From Pontibacter sp. HSC-36F09 (lineage in GTDB: Bacteria; Bacteroidota; Bacteroidia; Cytophagales; Hymenobacteraceae): a stretch of 64,000 nucleotides of DNA. Shown piece after piece: positions 27,888 to 37,697 of this stretch; within the stretch, counting starts at the first letter, position 1, and every line of letters starts with the position of its first letter. The notes beneath the pieces are model-generated. The model saw nothing but the letters and a program-made list of their open reading frames with translations. It searched no databases and was not told where the DNA came from. The translations under genes were made by a program, and so were the position numbers. The stretch is from positions 308,080 through 372,079 of the forward strand of contig NZ_JALKAA010000004.1 in NCBI RefSeq assembly GCF_024171605.1, in the 5' to 3' direction.

Positions 27888-28538
27888 CTACAAGGTATAG
27901 CGTTGGACTACCTGCGTCAGCTCTTCCAAAAACAGGTGCATGTGGTAGCCGTCGGCCAGGGCATGGTGCAGGCCGATGCTGATGGGCAGGTATACCTTGT
28001 CGTCACGCATTTCCAGTTTGCCATACCCAATCCTGGGCACGCCCGGGTCTTCGTGGCCGATCGAGAATGCGTGTTCCATACCTTTAAAAGTGAACCAGGG
28101 CAGCGTGGTCATGTGCAGCAGGTCTGCACCCTGATGGCCGTTGAACAGTTTGGCGCTTTGCTTTACGGCTGCAATAATACGGGCACCTTCAGCGCAGAAA
28201 TCCTCCAGTTTTTCGTGGTAGGGGAAGTGGGTGAAAGCGATCTGCTTGTTGTCTTTCAGAATGGTAGTAGACAGGTCCAGTCCGCTATACCTAACCACTT
28301 GTCCGTTTTCAATGCGTAGCAGAAAGTTCTCTACCTGCCGAGCAGCCTGCACGGAAGCGTGCATGTAAGCGAGCGAAACCGACAAGCCGTGCTGTTTACA
28401 ATATAGGTATAGCGGGGTGATGTCCGCTTCCGTGTGCACGTTAAAAAACGGTTGGGTGAAAGTGCTGAAAAACCGGAATGTCTCTTCGCGTTCCCATCCT
28501 TCAATAGGTATAATTTCTTTGCTGTAGCGGCTTTGCAT
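27888..28538 (-). CDS. chloramphenicol acetyltransferase (CAT)-like protein
   Basis: A 216-residue protein of the classic CAT fold. The catalytic motif is HHALADG at residues 191-197, where CATs have HHxxxDG, and FFNVHTEADIT and LPWFTFKGMEHAF are typical segments. Chromosomal CAT-like proteins may acetylate chloramphenicol or other small hydroxyl compounds; resistance cannot be claimed from sequence. It is a single gene with a good TATCTTTG -7 box upstream. No mobile element flanks it. Confidence 0.85.
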   Translation of the reverse strand: MQSRYSKEIIPIEGWEREETFRFFSTFTQPFFNVHTEADITPLYLYCKQHGLSVSLAYMHASVQAARQVENFLLRIENGQVVRYSGLDLSTTILKDNKQIAFTHFPYHEKLEDFCAEGARIIAAVKQSAKLFNGHQGADLLHMTTLPWFTFKGMEHAFSIGHEDPGVPRIGYGKLEMRDDKVYLPISIGLHHALADGYHMHLFLEELTQVVQRYTL

Positions 28539-28587
28539 GTATAAGCAGGGCAGTTTTTTGTTAGACTGTCATTTGTAAATAACAGTG

Positions 28588-28595
28588 CAAAGATA
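28588..28595 (-). promoter_or_regulatory. -7 box TATCTTTG upstream of the CAT-like gene
   Basis: In the minus direction this reads TATCTTTG, a full match to the Bacteroidota TAnnTTTG element, about 50 bases before the start codon at 28538. The matching -33 TTTG box is not evident. Confidence 0.4.
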
Positions 28596-28709
28596 GCGGA
28601 TGGTGCGTACTTCTCTTTTTTTCCAGGAGCGAAATACAAAAGTATATGCTTTGTTATGAATATTCTTTTATATTTATAGCACAATACTTTTTTCAACCTG
28701 CTTCTGCCT

Positions 28710-29336
28710 ATGAACGAACTTTTACAAGCTACTTTTTCCGCCGTTAACATCCTCCCAACCGCCCTGTTGGCCTTCGTGCTGCTTTACTGGCTGGCCGTCA
28801 TCTTCGGCCTGCTGGACCTCGACTTTTTCGATGTGGATGTAGCGCCCGATGTGGATGCAGATGGCGTGTCGGCCGTCAGCTGGCTCAACAATGTCCTGGC
28901 CTTTTTCAACCTGGGCAAGGTGCCTTTCATGGTATTTCTGACTTTCCTGGCGCTGCCTTTCTGGGCGATCTCGATCCTGGCCAATTACTACCTCAACGAT
29001 GGCTATACCTGGTTAGGCTGGCTATACCTGATCCCGTCCTTTATCACAGCGCTTTTTGTGGCTAAATTCCTGACCATGCCTTTCATTCGCGTGTTTGCTG
29101 CCATGGAGAAAGAGCACGAATCGGCTGCCGCTATCATCGGCCAGATCTGCACGGTTACTTTGCCTGCCAACGGCAACGAGCTGGGCCAGGCTGCCGTGAA
29201 GACGACCGGCGCACCGCTTCTGTTGAATGTCAGAACGACCCAGGGCTCCGCTGTGCAAAAAGGGGAGACCGCGCTCGTGCTCGAGTACAATGCTGAAAAC
29301 AAATTTTACCTTATAGAACCTTACCAAACCATTTAA
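28710..29336 (+). CDS. OB-fold/NfeD-like membrane protein (YqiJ type)
   Basis: Membrane protein of 208 residues, close in length to E. coli YqiJ. Four hydrophobic segments (about residues 13-35, 63-90, 98-120) are followed by a soluble C-terminal OB-fold (about 140-205: IIGQICTVTLPANG, TGAPLLLNVRT, GETALVLEY). The family travels with flotillins, and here the flotillin starts five bases after its stop, so they are certainly cotranscribed. The OB domain probably anchors or regulates the flotillin assembly. Confidence 0.85.
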   Translation: MNELLQATFSAVNILPTALLAFVLLYWLAVIFGLLDLDFFDVDVAPDVDADGVSAVSWLNNVLAFFNLGKVPFMVFLTFLALPFWAISILANYYLNDGYTWLGWLYLIPSFITALFVAKFLTMPFIRVFAAMEKEHESAAAIIGQICTVTLPANGNELGQAAVKTTGAPLLLNVRTTQGSAVQKGETALVLEYNAENKFYLIEPYQTI

Positions 29337-29341
29337 TTCGC

Positions 29342-31477
29342 ATGCTAGAATCTTTATCCCTGTCTATCGTCATTATACTGGCGGTATTCGCGATTGGCTT
29401 TATCGCCATCGTTATCAAAATGTACCAAAAAGCCATTCAGGGCGAGGCCCTGGTGCGTACCGGTCTAGGCGATACGAAAGTGTCTTTCTCCGGTATTTTT
29501 GTAGTGCCCGTTATCCATAAATTGGAGGTGATGGACATTACGCTCAAGACGATCGTGATCTCCAGAACCGGCTCCGAAGGATTGATCTGTAAAGACAACC
29601 TGCGCGCTGATATTAAGGTGAACTTCTTTTTGCGCGTGAACAAAACGCCGGAAGATGTGATACAAGTGGCACAATCGATTGGCTGTAAGCGTGCCTCTGA
29701 CCACTCGGCATTGGAGAGCCTGTTTGATGCCAAGTTCTCGGAAGCACTCAAGACAGTAGGCAAGCATTTCGATTTCGTGGACCTGTACCAGAGCCGCGAC
29801 GATTTCAAGCGTCAGATTCTGCAGACGATCGGCACCGACCTGAACGGCTACGTACTGGACGACTGCGCGATCGACTACCTGGAGCAGACCCCACTCACCC
29901 ACCTGAACGAGAACAACATCCTCGATGCCGAGGGTATCAAGAAGATCATCGACCTGACGGCCAAGCAGAAAGTACAGGCCAACCTGATCGAACGCGAGAA
30001 GCAGAAGACCATCAAAAAGCAGGACGTAGAGGCCCAGGAAACCATTTTGGAGCTCGAGAAACAGCTGGCTGAAAACGAAGAAAAGCAAAAGCGCGAGATT
30101 GCCAACATCAAATCGCGTGAGTTTGCCGAGATGGAAAAAGTGCGCCACGAAGAGCGCCTGAAAGCAGAAAAAGCCCGCATCGCCACCGACGAAGAAGTGA
30201 AAATTGCCGAGCAGAACAAAGACCGCCAGATACTGGTAGCTGAGCGCAGCAAGCAACGCACCGACGCCATCGAAACAGAGCGTGTGGAGCAGGCGCGTTT
30301 GCTGGAGGCCAATGAAAAGGAGCGTATCGTATCGCTCGCTCAGATCGAGAAAGAGAAAGCCATTGAAGAAGAGCGCAAAAACATACAGGGCATTATCCGT
30401 GAGCGTGTGACCGTGGAAAAAGCCGTGGTAGAAGAAGAAGAGAAAATCAAGGACACCAGGGCCTTCGCTGAAGCAGATCGTGTGAAAGCCGTGGCGATTA
30501 AGAACGCGGAGCGTGAAGCAGAAGAGTCGCTGGTGAAAGAGATCAAGAGTGCCGAAGCAGCCCGTCAGGCATCGGAGTTCCGCGCCAAGCAAATGCTGAT
30601 CGATGCCGAGGCGGAGCAGGTATCCTCAAACAACAGGGCACAGGCGATCAAGACCATGGCCGAGGCGGAAGCCGCGCAGGCAGCAGCCATTGGCCTGTCC
30701 GAAGCACAGGTAATGGAAGCCAAAGCCCATGCCCGTCAGAAGGAAGGTGAGGCGGAAGCGCAGGTGATCAAGGCAAAAGCCAATGCACAAGCCGAAGCCG
30801 ACGAGCGACTGGGTATGGTAACGGCCAAAGTGACGAAGGAGAAAGGTATAGCCGATGCGACGGTAGTAGAGAACCTGGCTGCCGCCGAAGAGAAACGCGG
30901 TCTGGCAGAGGCCCGTGTGATCGGAGAGAAGTTCACGGTGGACGCCAAAGGTATAGAGGAGAAAGCAGAGGCCATGCGCAAACTGGACGGCGTAGGCAAA
31001 GAGCACGAAGAGTTCAAGCTGCGTCTGGAGAAAGACAAAGCGATCGAACTGGCACACATCAGCATCCAGAAAGACATTGCCGCTTCTCAGGCCGAAGTAA
31101 TTTCCGAGGCGCTGAAGTCAGCGAAGATCGACATCGTGGGTGGCGAGACCATGTTCTTCGACCAGATCGTGGGTTCCATCACCAAAGGCAAGCAGGTAGA
31201 CCGACTGGTAGGTAACAGCGAAGTGCTGAACACGGTGAAGGAGACCTTCTTCCAGCCAAACGGCAACGGCCATGTGGACTTCCGCGAGAACCTGCAGCAG
31301 TTCATCAACCAGTTCGGTATGACCTCCGAAGACGTGCGCAACCTGAGCGTGTCGGCTATTTTGCTGAAGATGATGCAGAGCAGTGCTGATGAAGGCACGC
31401 TGAACACATTGAAGCAGTTGACCTCAGCGGCTACGGCGATGGGGATCGCGGACAAGCCTTATATTTCATTGAACTAG
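29342..31477 (+). CDS. flotillin family protein (YqiK-like)
   Basis: SPFH/band 7 scaffold of 711 residues that organises membrane microdomains. One N-terminal membrane helix (about residues 5-25) is followed by the SPFH domain (about 40-190). A very long charged coiled-coil (about 215-600) follows, rich in Glu, Ala and Lys with repeated EAEAQ and AKA segments, and a C-terminal flotillin part ends in ISLN. It is longer than E. coli YqiK (about 550), because the coiled-coil is extended. Upstream is its OB-fold partner, downstream a terminator. Confidence 0.92.
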   Translation: MLESLSLSIVIILAVFAIGFIAIVIKMYQKAIQGEALVRTGLGDTKVSFSGIFVVPVIHKLEVMDITLKTIVISRTGSEGLICKDNLRADIKVNFFLRVNKTPEDVIQVAQSIGCKRASDHSALESLFDAKFSEALKTVGKHFDFVDLYQSRDDFKRQILQTIGTDLNGYVLDDCAIDYLEQTPLTHLNENNILDAEGIKKIIDLTAKQKVQANLIEREKQKTIKKQDVEAQETILELEKQLAENEEKQKREIANIKSREFAEMEKVRHEERLKAEKARIATDEEVKIAEQNKDRQILVAERSKQRTDAIETERVEQARLLEANEKERIVSLAQIEKEKAIEEERKNIQGIIRERVTVEKAVVEEEEKIKDTRAFAEADRVKAVAIKNAEREAEESLVKEIKSAEAARQASEFRAKQMLIDAEAEQVSSNNRAQAIKTMAEAEAAQAAAIGLSEAQVMEAKAHARQKEGEAEAQVIKAKANAQAEADERLGMVTAKVTKEKGIADATVVENLAAAEEKRGLAEARVIGEKFTVDAKGIEEKAEAMRKLDGVGKEHEEFKLRLEKDKAIELAHISIQKDIAASQAEVISEALKSAKIDIVGGETMFFDQIVGSITKGKQVDRLVGNSEVLNTVKETFFQPNGNGHVDFRENLQQFINQFGMTSEDVRNLSVSAILLKMMQSSADEGTLNTLKQLTSAATAMGIADKPYISLN

Positions 31478-31529
31478 GATTAGTTAGGGTATACTGAGAA
31501 GATTAATCATCAAAGAGTAATGCTATGAT

Positions 31530-31568
31530 CAAAAAAACACGCGACTTTTTAAGAAGTCGCGTGTTTCC
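31530..31568 (+). terminator. terminator after the flotillin gene
   Basis: AAACACGCGACTT at 31535-31547 pairs with AAGTCGCGTGTTT at 31554-31566. It ends the OB-fold/flotillin transcript before the A+T-rich gene. Confidence 0.8.
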
Positions 31569-31681
31569 TAAATCAATGTATTATCTATGATGAATTTAAA
31601 TTATAGATCAAGAGTCATGGATGAATTCTGAAGCCTAAAAACGTTTTCCTTTCAATGCATTTGTGTATATAAATATATCCT

Positions 31682-32500
31682 ATGAGTAACGAATTATCAA
31701 AACCAGATTCAAATGTTAAATCCACTATTGAAGCTGCTACAGGTTTAGTAAAGGCAATACCAATTTACCAAGATGCAATTCAGCCATCTGCCCAACAAAT
31801 AGGTAAATCTCTAGAAACAATCACTAAGACTGTTAACATTGCATTAGCTCCAATAAAGGTTTTAGTTTGGGGATATGAGCAGATAGAACAATTTGTATCT
31901 AACAGAGTTGCTGAAAAACTAAGTAAAGTGCCTGAAGAAAATATCGTTACTCCTCCTCCACAAGTAGCGGGACCAGCGATAGAAGCCTTAAAGTATTCCG
32001 GACATGATGAAAACCTAAGAGAACTTTTTGCAAACCTTTTAGCAACTGCCATGGATAAAGCAACAATCCACAGTGCGCATCCTGGATATGTTGAAATAAT
32101 CAAAAATCTCACTTCAGACGAAGCAGTCTTATTATCTGCATTTGTGGATAAATCTGTTTATCCAATAATAAATATTAACGCAAAGTCTAAAGATGAAAAT
32201 GGAGGGTTTATACTCAAATATCCTAAATATTCACATTTGCACAAAGCTGTTACAGTCAGTCAAGTAACTATGCTGCCTTCCTACTTGGACAATCTGTGTA
32301 GATTAGGTATTCTTGAATCACCATCGGGTTTATCTATGACAGCACCTAATACATATGAGCCTTTAGAAATTGATGAAGAATTAGCACAATTAAAAAGTGA
32401 AATTGTGAGCGATAATTATGATATCGACTTTAAAAGAGGGCTTATAAGACCAACTTCTTACGGAAAGCAATTCATTCAGAATGTTGTCATAAGTAAGTAG
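31682..32500 (+). CDS. DUF4393 (Abi-alpha-like) protein
   Basis: A 272-residue protein recognisable as DUF4393: KAIPIYQDAIQPSAQQIGKSL near the start, then ALKYSGHDENLRELFANLLATAMD, and a C-terminal winged-helix-like part (LDNLCRLGILE, TSYGKQFIQ). As I recall, this domain family is linked to an abortive infection protein, so a phage defence role is possible but unproven. The gene is much richer in A+T than its neighbours, lacks the window-wide octamer and lies in a gap between a terminator and the large ATPase gene. It was probably acquired by transfer. It has no visible partner gene. Confidence 0.75.
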   Translation: MSNELSKPDSNVKSTIEAATGLVKAIPIYQDAIQPSAQQIGKSLETITKTVNIALAPIKVLVWGYEQIEQFVSNRVAEKLSKVPEENIVTPPPQVAGPAIEALKYSGHDENLRELFANLLATAMDKATIHSAHPGYVEIIKNLTSDEAVLLSAFVDKSVYPIININAKSKDENGGFILKYPKYSHLHKAVTVSQVTMLPSYLDNLCRLGILESPSGLSMTAPNTYEPLEIDEELAQLKSEIVSDNYDIDFKRGLIRPTSYGKQFIQNVVISK

Positions 32501-32654
32501 TTAGTTTATCACAATAAAGAGTAAAAGCATTAGTATCACATGTACCACCTATAAGTTAATGAAAACCATTAGTGCAGATTAAGCTATGAAAATAATGGCA
32601 CCTAACTAGGCGCCATCAGACTTACCCATCTTCAATTTTTAATCCTCCACCTAC

Positions 32655-35600
32655 ATGGAAGATACCAATACCACCACCATTGCCACTGCCGAAAACGTGC
32701 AGTTAGAGGGTGGTACCTATGAAATCTTACGGAACCGTCTGCAAAAAAGCGGGGCCGAACTGCGTGCGCAACTGGAACAGCTGAACCAGGAGCGGAAGAG
32801 CGTGTTTGGTGCCATTGAGACGCAACTGATCACGACCGAGCGCATTACCACCGAAAATAACTGTGTGCCCTGGGACATGGTGCCGGTGGGCTATACCTTG
32901 CTTTTTGGCTACAACGTGTACCTGGGCCTCAAGTCGGAAGTGGAGCTGTCGGATGTGTTTGGTGTCTATACTTACGAAGGCCACAGCTTTCATCAGCAGT
33001 CGCTGGATGTGCTGCAGGTCAAGACCTTTCAGGACGATTTCCAGAAACTCTACAAATACTACAAGAATACCCAGTTCGTCAAGTTCGCGCACATCGGCAA
33101 CTACCTCTACATGGTGTTCCGGGTGGGCAAAGGCCTGAACGATATCAAGACCTTTAAGTGGTTGCTCAAAGGCGACACGATCACCTACATCGATAACCGC
33201 AGCGATCACGAGTACGTGTTCCCCAACCAGCACGACTTCAGCTGGAAACGCACCACCCGAGAGGCACAGCGCAAAGGCAAGCACCCGCACGTGTCCATCG
33301 AGGACAAGGTGTTTGTGGAGACGGTCGGCGGTGATCTGACCATTAAAGTAGAAGACAACACTGACTCCGGTCGTGGCATTTATTCCGAAGAAGTCGAGGA
33401 CAAAGACCAGACGCTGGATGATTCGGAAATCTACTACGCCGTGGTTGGCAATATCATCATCCTGAAGATCCGGCCATACCGCGAGAATAACTACCGCTAT
33501 TTCGTTTACAACTCCAAGCTGCAGGAAGCCCGCCGCATCGACGCGCTGGAGCACAGCTGTGTGCTGTTGCCGGACGGACAGGGCATTATCTACGCCTATG
33601 GCTACTACCTGCAGACGGGTGAGTTCAAAGCTTTCGACAACAACCTACAGGACATGCTCTTCGAGAAGCGCATTGCTTCCCCGAACGGCGAGGATTTCCT
33701 GTATGTGTTCTACAACAAGGAGTCAAGCGTATACCTCCTGCTGTCCTACAACCTGATCACGCAGCAGATCGAAACGCCGATCGTGTGCCACGGCTATGCC
33801 ATTTACGAGAACGGGGAGCTGTGTTATTTCCGGGCGGATGAAGAGGCGCAGAAGCACCACGCCATCCAGATCTGGCAGACGCCCTACATCGGACCGAACT
33901 TCGTTATACCTGTCACACAGGAGTCTTACCTCTATAAGATCGGTAACAAGGATATTGTACGGGCGATGGCGGAGAGCAACGAGGTGCTTTCCTTGCTCCA
34001 CAAAGACGATTCATACGCCAATCTATACTTGGATCTGATCAAGAAAACGACGGATGTGCTGGACTCCTACCACTGGCTCAACCGTGCGGAAACTTACAAC
34101 CTGGCGGCCCCGCTTGCGGCTATCCGGCAGACGGCTACGGCGGCCGTGGAGGAGTACGAGAAGGTGCTCAGCATCAAGAAAAACACGCAGGCGCAGATCA
34201 GTCAGGTGCTGGGGCAAGCCGATGCGCTGATCCAGACGCTGAAGCACAAAAAGGCCGAAAGCATCAACGATTATGTGAAGTATTTGGCCGACCTACGCGG
34301 TATACGCGGTGAAGTGATTTCGCTTAAAGAGTTGCGCTACACCGACCTGCCGACCATCGAGAAGTACGAGGCGCAACTGCAGCAATTTGCGCAGGAAACA
34401 GCCAACGGAGCGGTTGAGTTTCTGTTGCAGCCCAACGCACTGGCGCCTTACGAGAAGAAGGTAAAGGAGATCAATACCGCGATCGAAGGTATAGCGAAGG
34501 TAGTGGAGGCCGATGCGACCGACAAAGAGATTGCGGCGGTATCGGCGGAGCTGGAAATGCTGATAGATGTGGTGAGTAACCTCAAGATCGAAGATGCCAC
34601 CCAGACCACCCGCATCATCGACACCATTTCGGCCATTTATGCCACCTTCAACCAGACCAAAGCCACGCTGCGCCGCAAGCGCAAAGAACTTTTGAGTCAG
34701 GAAGGTAAGGCCGAATTTAACTCACAGATCAAGCTGATCAGCCAGAGTGTAGTGAATTACCTTGATGTATCAGACTCGCCGCAGAAGTGTGAAGAATACC
34801 TGGCTAAACTGATGGTGCAGCTGGAGGAATTGGAAGGCAGATTCCCGGATTTCGATGAGTTCATTGAGCAGCTCACGGTCAAGCGGGAGGAAATCTACAG
34901 TGCTTTCGAATCGAAGAAGGTGCAGCTGCAGGAGGCGCAGAACAAACGAGCCAACAGTCTGCAGCAAGCCGCCGACCGCATCCTGAAAGCGGTGCAAAAT
35001 CGCGCCGGAAAACTAACTTCGATAAACGAAATCAACGGCTACTTCGCCTCCGACCTCATGATTGAGAAGGTGCGGAGTACGGTGGAGGAATTGCTCAAGA
35101 TTGGCGACACCGTGAAGGCTGACACCATCCAGAGTCGCCTTAAAACCCTAAAGGAAGACGCTGTGCGTCAGCTCAAGGATAAGCAGGAACTGTTTGTAGA
35201 GGGCGCCAACATACTCAAGTTCGGCAAACATCAGTTTACGGTAAATACGCAGCCGCTGGAACTGAGCGTGGTGCACCGCGATGACGCCATGTACTACCAC
35301 CTTACCGGCACCAACTTTTTTGAGAAGATCACTGATGACCAGTTTTTGAGCTACCGTCCGGTGTGGGAGCAGACGCTGGTGTCGGAAAACCACCAGGTAT
35401 ACCGTGCCGAGTACCTGGCCTTTAAAGTGCTGGAAGCGGCGCAGGACAAAGGTATAGCTGGTCAGCAAACGGATAACAGTCTGCTATACCTAAGCATTGA
35501 TGAACTGCACAAACTCACGGAGGCAGAGCTGACGGAATATGTGAACAAATTCATGGCCGTGCGCTTCAACGAAGGTTACATGAAAGGTGTGCATGATCAC

Positions 35601-37619
35601 GACGCGGCCCTTATTTTAGGAGCCCTGATTCGCCTGATTAAAACAGCCGATCTGTTGCGCTATACCTCCATCGACCGGGCCTGTGCGCAGCTATACTGGC
35701 AGGTGTTTTTGCCGGAAGCCAAAAAGAAAACGCTCCATCACCAGCTCCAGGGTATAAGCGCCATCCTGCAGGTCTTCCCCGACACACACGAGTTTGATGA
35801 TGTGAAAGCCGATCTGCAGCAGGAACTCTATACCTTCCAGCAGGAGACGGGACTCTGCAAAGAAGCCAGTGCCGCCGAGGCTGGCGCTTACCTGTTCTAT
35901 GAGCTCACCCGAGGCAACCAGTTTGTTATCGACAGTCAGGCCGACGTGCTTTATGTTGGCTTCAAGCATTTCCTGACGGAGCGCAAGGTGCTGGATCGGT
36001 TTGAAGATTCGGTGAAGGCGCTGCAGGAAAATGTGGCGCACCAGTTCGAACTGATTCAGCACTGGCTGAAGGCTTACATCGCGCAGGCGGGTCAGCATGA
36101 CAAGGCCGAGTTTGTGGCCGAAGTGGCGACACTCTTGCTCACCGACAGCTACAACCCGTTACAGGTTGTGCACACGGTGCTGAAAGAAAATCTGCAAGGT
36201 ATGCAGGGCGCGCACCAGCAGGTACAGGGCCAAAGCTACCAACTGAACTATCACCAGTTTCTGCACCGCCTCCGCGACTATACCAGCAGCACTGCTACGG
36301 CCTTTACAGCTTTCACGGAGCTCAAAAAGAACATGACGCAGCAGGCCGAGCAGGCGCTTCGCCTGAACGAATTTAAGCCGCGGGTGCTGTCTTCCTTTGT
36401 GCGTAACAAACTGATCGACCAGGTATACCTGCCGCTGATCGGCGCCAACCTGGCCAAGCAGATCGGCACGGCAGGGGAGGCCAAGCGCACCGACCTGATG
36501 GGAATGCTACTCCTGCTTTCTCCGCCGGGCTATGGTAAGACGACCATAATGGAGTACATTGCTAACCGCCTGGGCATTATCTTTATGAAGATCAACGGTC
36601 CGGCTATCGGGCACCAGGTAACAGCGCTGGACCCGAAGGAGGCGCCCAATGCCGCTGCCCGCGAAGAGCTGGAGAAGCTGAACCTTTCCTTTGAGATGGG
36701 TGACAACGTGATGATCTACCTCGACGACATCCAGCACTGTAATCCCGAGTTTTTGCAGAAATTCATCTCCCTTTGCGATGCCCAGCGCAAGATCGAAGGC
36801 GTGTACAAAGGCCGCAGCAAAACCTATGATTTCCGGGGTAAGAAGGTATGCGTGGTGATGGCCGGCAACCCCTACACCGAAACAGGAGAGAAGTTCCGCA
36901 TCCCGGACATGCTTGCTAACCGTGCCGACATCTACAATTTGGGTGACATCATCGGCGATACCGAAGACGTGTTCAAACTGAGCTACATCGAAAACTCCCT
37001 GACCTCCAACACGGTGTTGGCAAAGCTGACGGCAAAGAGTCAGAAAGATATTTACGCGCTGATTCAGCTGGCTGATAGCGGCAACAGCGAAGGGCTGGAG
37101 TTTGAAGGTAACCACTTGGCAGCCGAATTGAACGAGTATGTGCTGGTGCTGAAAAAGCTGCTCAAGATTCAGGATGTGATCCTGAAGGTGAACCTGGAGT
37201 ACATCCGATCAGCGGCGCAGGCAGAGGAGTACCGCACAGAGCCGGCCTTTAAGCTGCAAGGCTCTTACCGCAACATGAACAAGCTGGCCGAAAAAGTCAT
37301 GCCGATCATGAATGACCAGGAACTGCAGACGCTGATCCTGTCGCACTACGAAGCCGAGTCGCAGACGCTCACTTCCGGTGCCGAAGCCAACATGCTCAAG
37401 TTCAAGCAGCTCATCGGCATCATGACCGAGGCAGAGGCGCAGCGCTGGGAAGACATTAAAGCCACGTTCGTGCGCAACAACAAGCTCAAAGGCTTTGGTG
37501 GCAACAACCAGGTAGGGCAGGTGCTTTCCGAAATGGAAAACATCTCCGGCGGACTGGCAGGTATAAAGGATGTGCTCAGTCAGTTTAAGCCGAGCAGATT
37601 GGAAGCCGAAGAGATTTAA
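32655..37619 (+). CDS. giant AAA+ 'DNA repair ATPase' family protein
   Basis: A 1654-residue protein. N-terminal helical segment, then a long beta-rich domain of the DUF3686 kind (about residues 70-440), long coiled-coil segments (about 510-870), a helical middle, and a C-terminal AAA+ domain. Walker A is PPGYGKTT at residues 1290-1297, Walker B is MIYLDDIQH from residue 1353, and the arginine-finger region follows (DMLANRADIYNLGD). The family is annotated as a DNA repair ATPase but direct evidence is thin. It sits close to the flotillin/OB-fold pair, and such ATPases often do; a membrane-stress role is an inference. It has its own terminator. Confidence 0.85.
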   Translation: MEDTNTTTIATAENVQLEGGTYEILRNRLQKSGAELRAQLEQLNQERKSVFGAIETQLITTERITTENNCVPWDMVPVGYTLLFGYNVYLGLKSEVELSDVFGVYTYEGHSFHQQSLDVLQVKTFQDDFQKLYKYYKNTQFVKFAHIGNYLYMVFRVGKGLNDIKTFKWLLKGDTITYIDNRSDHEYVFPNQHDFSWKRTTREAQRKGKHPHVSIEDKVFVETVGGDLTIKVEDNTDSGRGIYSEEVEDKDQTLDDSEIYYAVVGNIIILKIRPYRENNYRYFVYNSKLQEARRIDALEHSCVLLPDGQGIIYAYGYYLQTGEFKAFDNNLQDMLFEKRIASPNGEDFLYVFYNKESSVYLLLSYNLITQQIETPIVCHGYAIYENGELCYFRADEEAQKHHAIQIWQTPYIGPNFVIPVTQESYLYKIGNKDIVRAMAESNEVLSLLHKDDSYANLYLDLIKKTTDVLDSYHWLNRAETYNLAAPLAAIRQTATAAVEEYEKVLSIKKNTQAQISQVLGQADALIQTLKHKKAESINDYVKYLADLRGIRGEVISLKELRYTDLPTIEKYEAQLQQFAQETANGAVEFLLQPNALAPYEKKVKEINTAIEGIAKVVEADATDKEIAAVSAELEMLIDVVSNLKIEDATQTTRIIDTISAIYATFNQTKATLRRKRKELLSQEGKAEFNSQIKLISQSVVNYLDVSDSPQKCEEYLAKLMVQLEELEGRFPDFDEFIEQLTVKREEIYSAFESKKVQLQEAQNKRANSLQQAADRILKAVQNRAGKLTSINEINGYFASDLMIEKVRSTVEELLKIGDTVKADTIQSRLKTLKEDAVRQLKDKQELFVEGANILKFGKHQFTVNTQPLELSVVHRDDAMYYHLTGTNFFEKITDDQFLSYRPVWEQTLVSENHQVYRAEYLAFKVLEAAQDKGIAGQQTDNSLLYLSIDELHKLTEAELTEYVNKFMAVRFNEGYMKGVHDHDAALILGALIRLIKTADLLRYTSIDRACAQLYWQVFLPEAKKKTLHHQLQGISAILQVFPDTHEFDDVKADLQQELYTFQQETGLCKEASAAEAGAYLFYELTRGNQFVIDSQADVLYVGFKHFLTERKVLDRFEDSVKALQENVAHQFELIQHWLKAYIAQAGQHDKAEFVAEVATLLLTDSYNPLQVVHTVLKENLQGMQGAHQQVQGQSYQLNYHQFLHRLRDYTSSTATAFTAFTELKKNMTQQAEQALRLNEFKPRVLSSFVRNKLIDQVYLPLIGANLAKQIGTAGEAKRTDLMGMLLLLSPPGYGKTTIMEYIANRLGIIFMKINGPAIGHQVTALDPKEAPNAAAREELEKLNLSFEMGDNVMIYLDDIQHCNPEFLQKFISLCDAQRKIEGVYKGRSKTYDFRGKKVCVVMAGNPYTETGEKFRIPDMLANRADIYNLGDIIGDTEDVFKLSYIENSLTSNTVLAKLTAKSQKDIYALIQLADSGNSEGLEFEGNHLAAELNEYVLVLKKLLKIQDVILKVNLEYIRSAAQAEEYRTEPAFKLQGSYRNMNKLAEKVMPIMNDQELQTLILSHYEAESQTLTSGAEANMLKFKQLIGIMTEAEAQRWEDIKATFVRNNKLKGFGGNNQVGQVLSEMENISGGLAGIKDVLSQFKPSRLEAEEI

Positions 37620-37640
37620 GGTATAGCATTAGCCAAATAA

Positions 37641-37678
37641 GCAGCCCCTGCAGGTATAGCTACTGCAGGGGCTTTTTT
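37641..37678 (+). terminator. terminator after the AAA+ ATPase
   Basis: GCCCCTGCAG at 37644-37653 pairs with CTGCAGGGGC at 37663-37672 and six T follow. The loop contains a copy of the octamer AGGTATAG. Confidence 0.9.
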
Positions 37679-37697
37679 ATCTTATATGGTCGGTTAC

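Noticed and set aside
29465..30592. 375-residue open frame antisense to the flotillin
   Set aside because: It mirrors the repetitive Glu/Lys/Ala codons of the coiled-coil; the composition (Leu, Phe, His rich) is an artefact.
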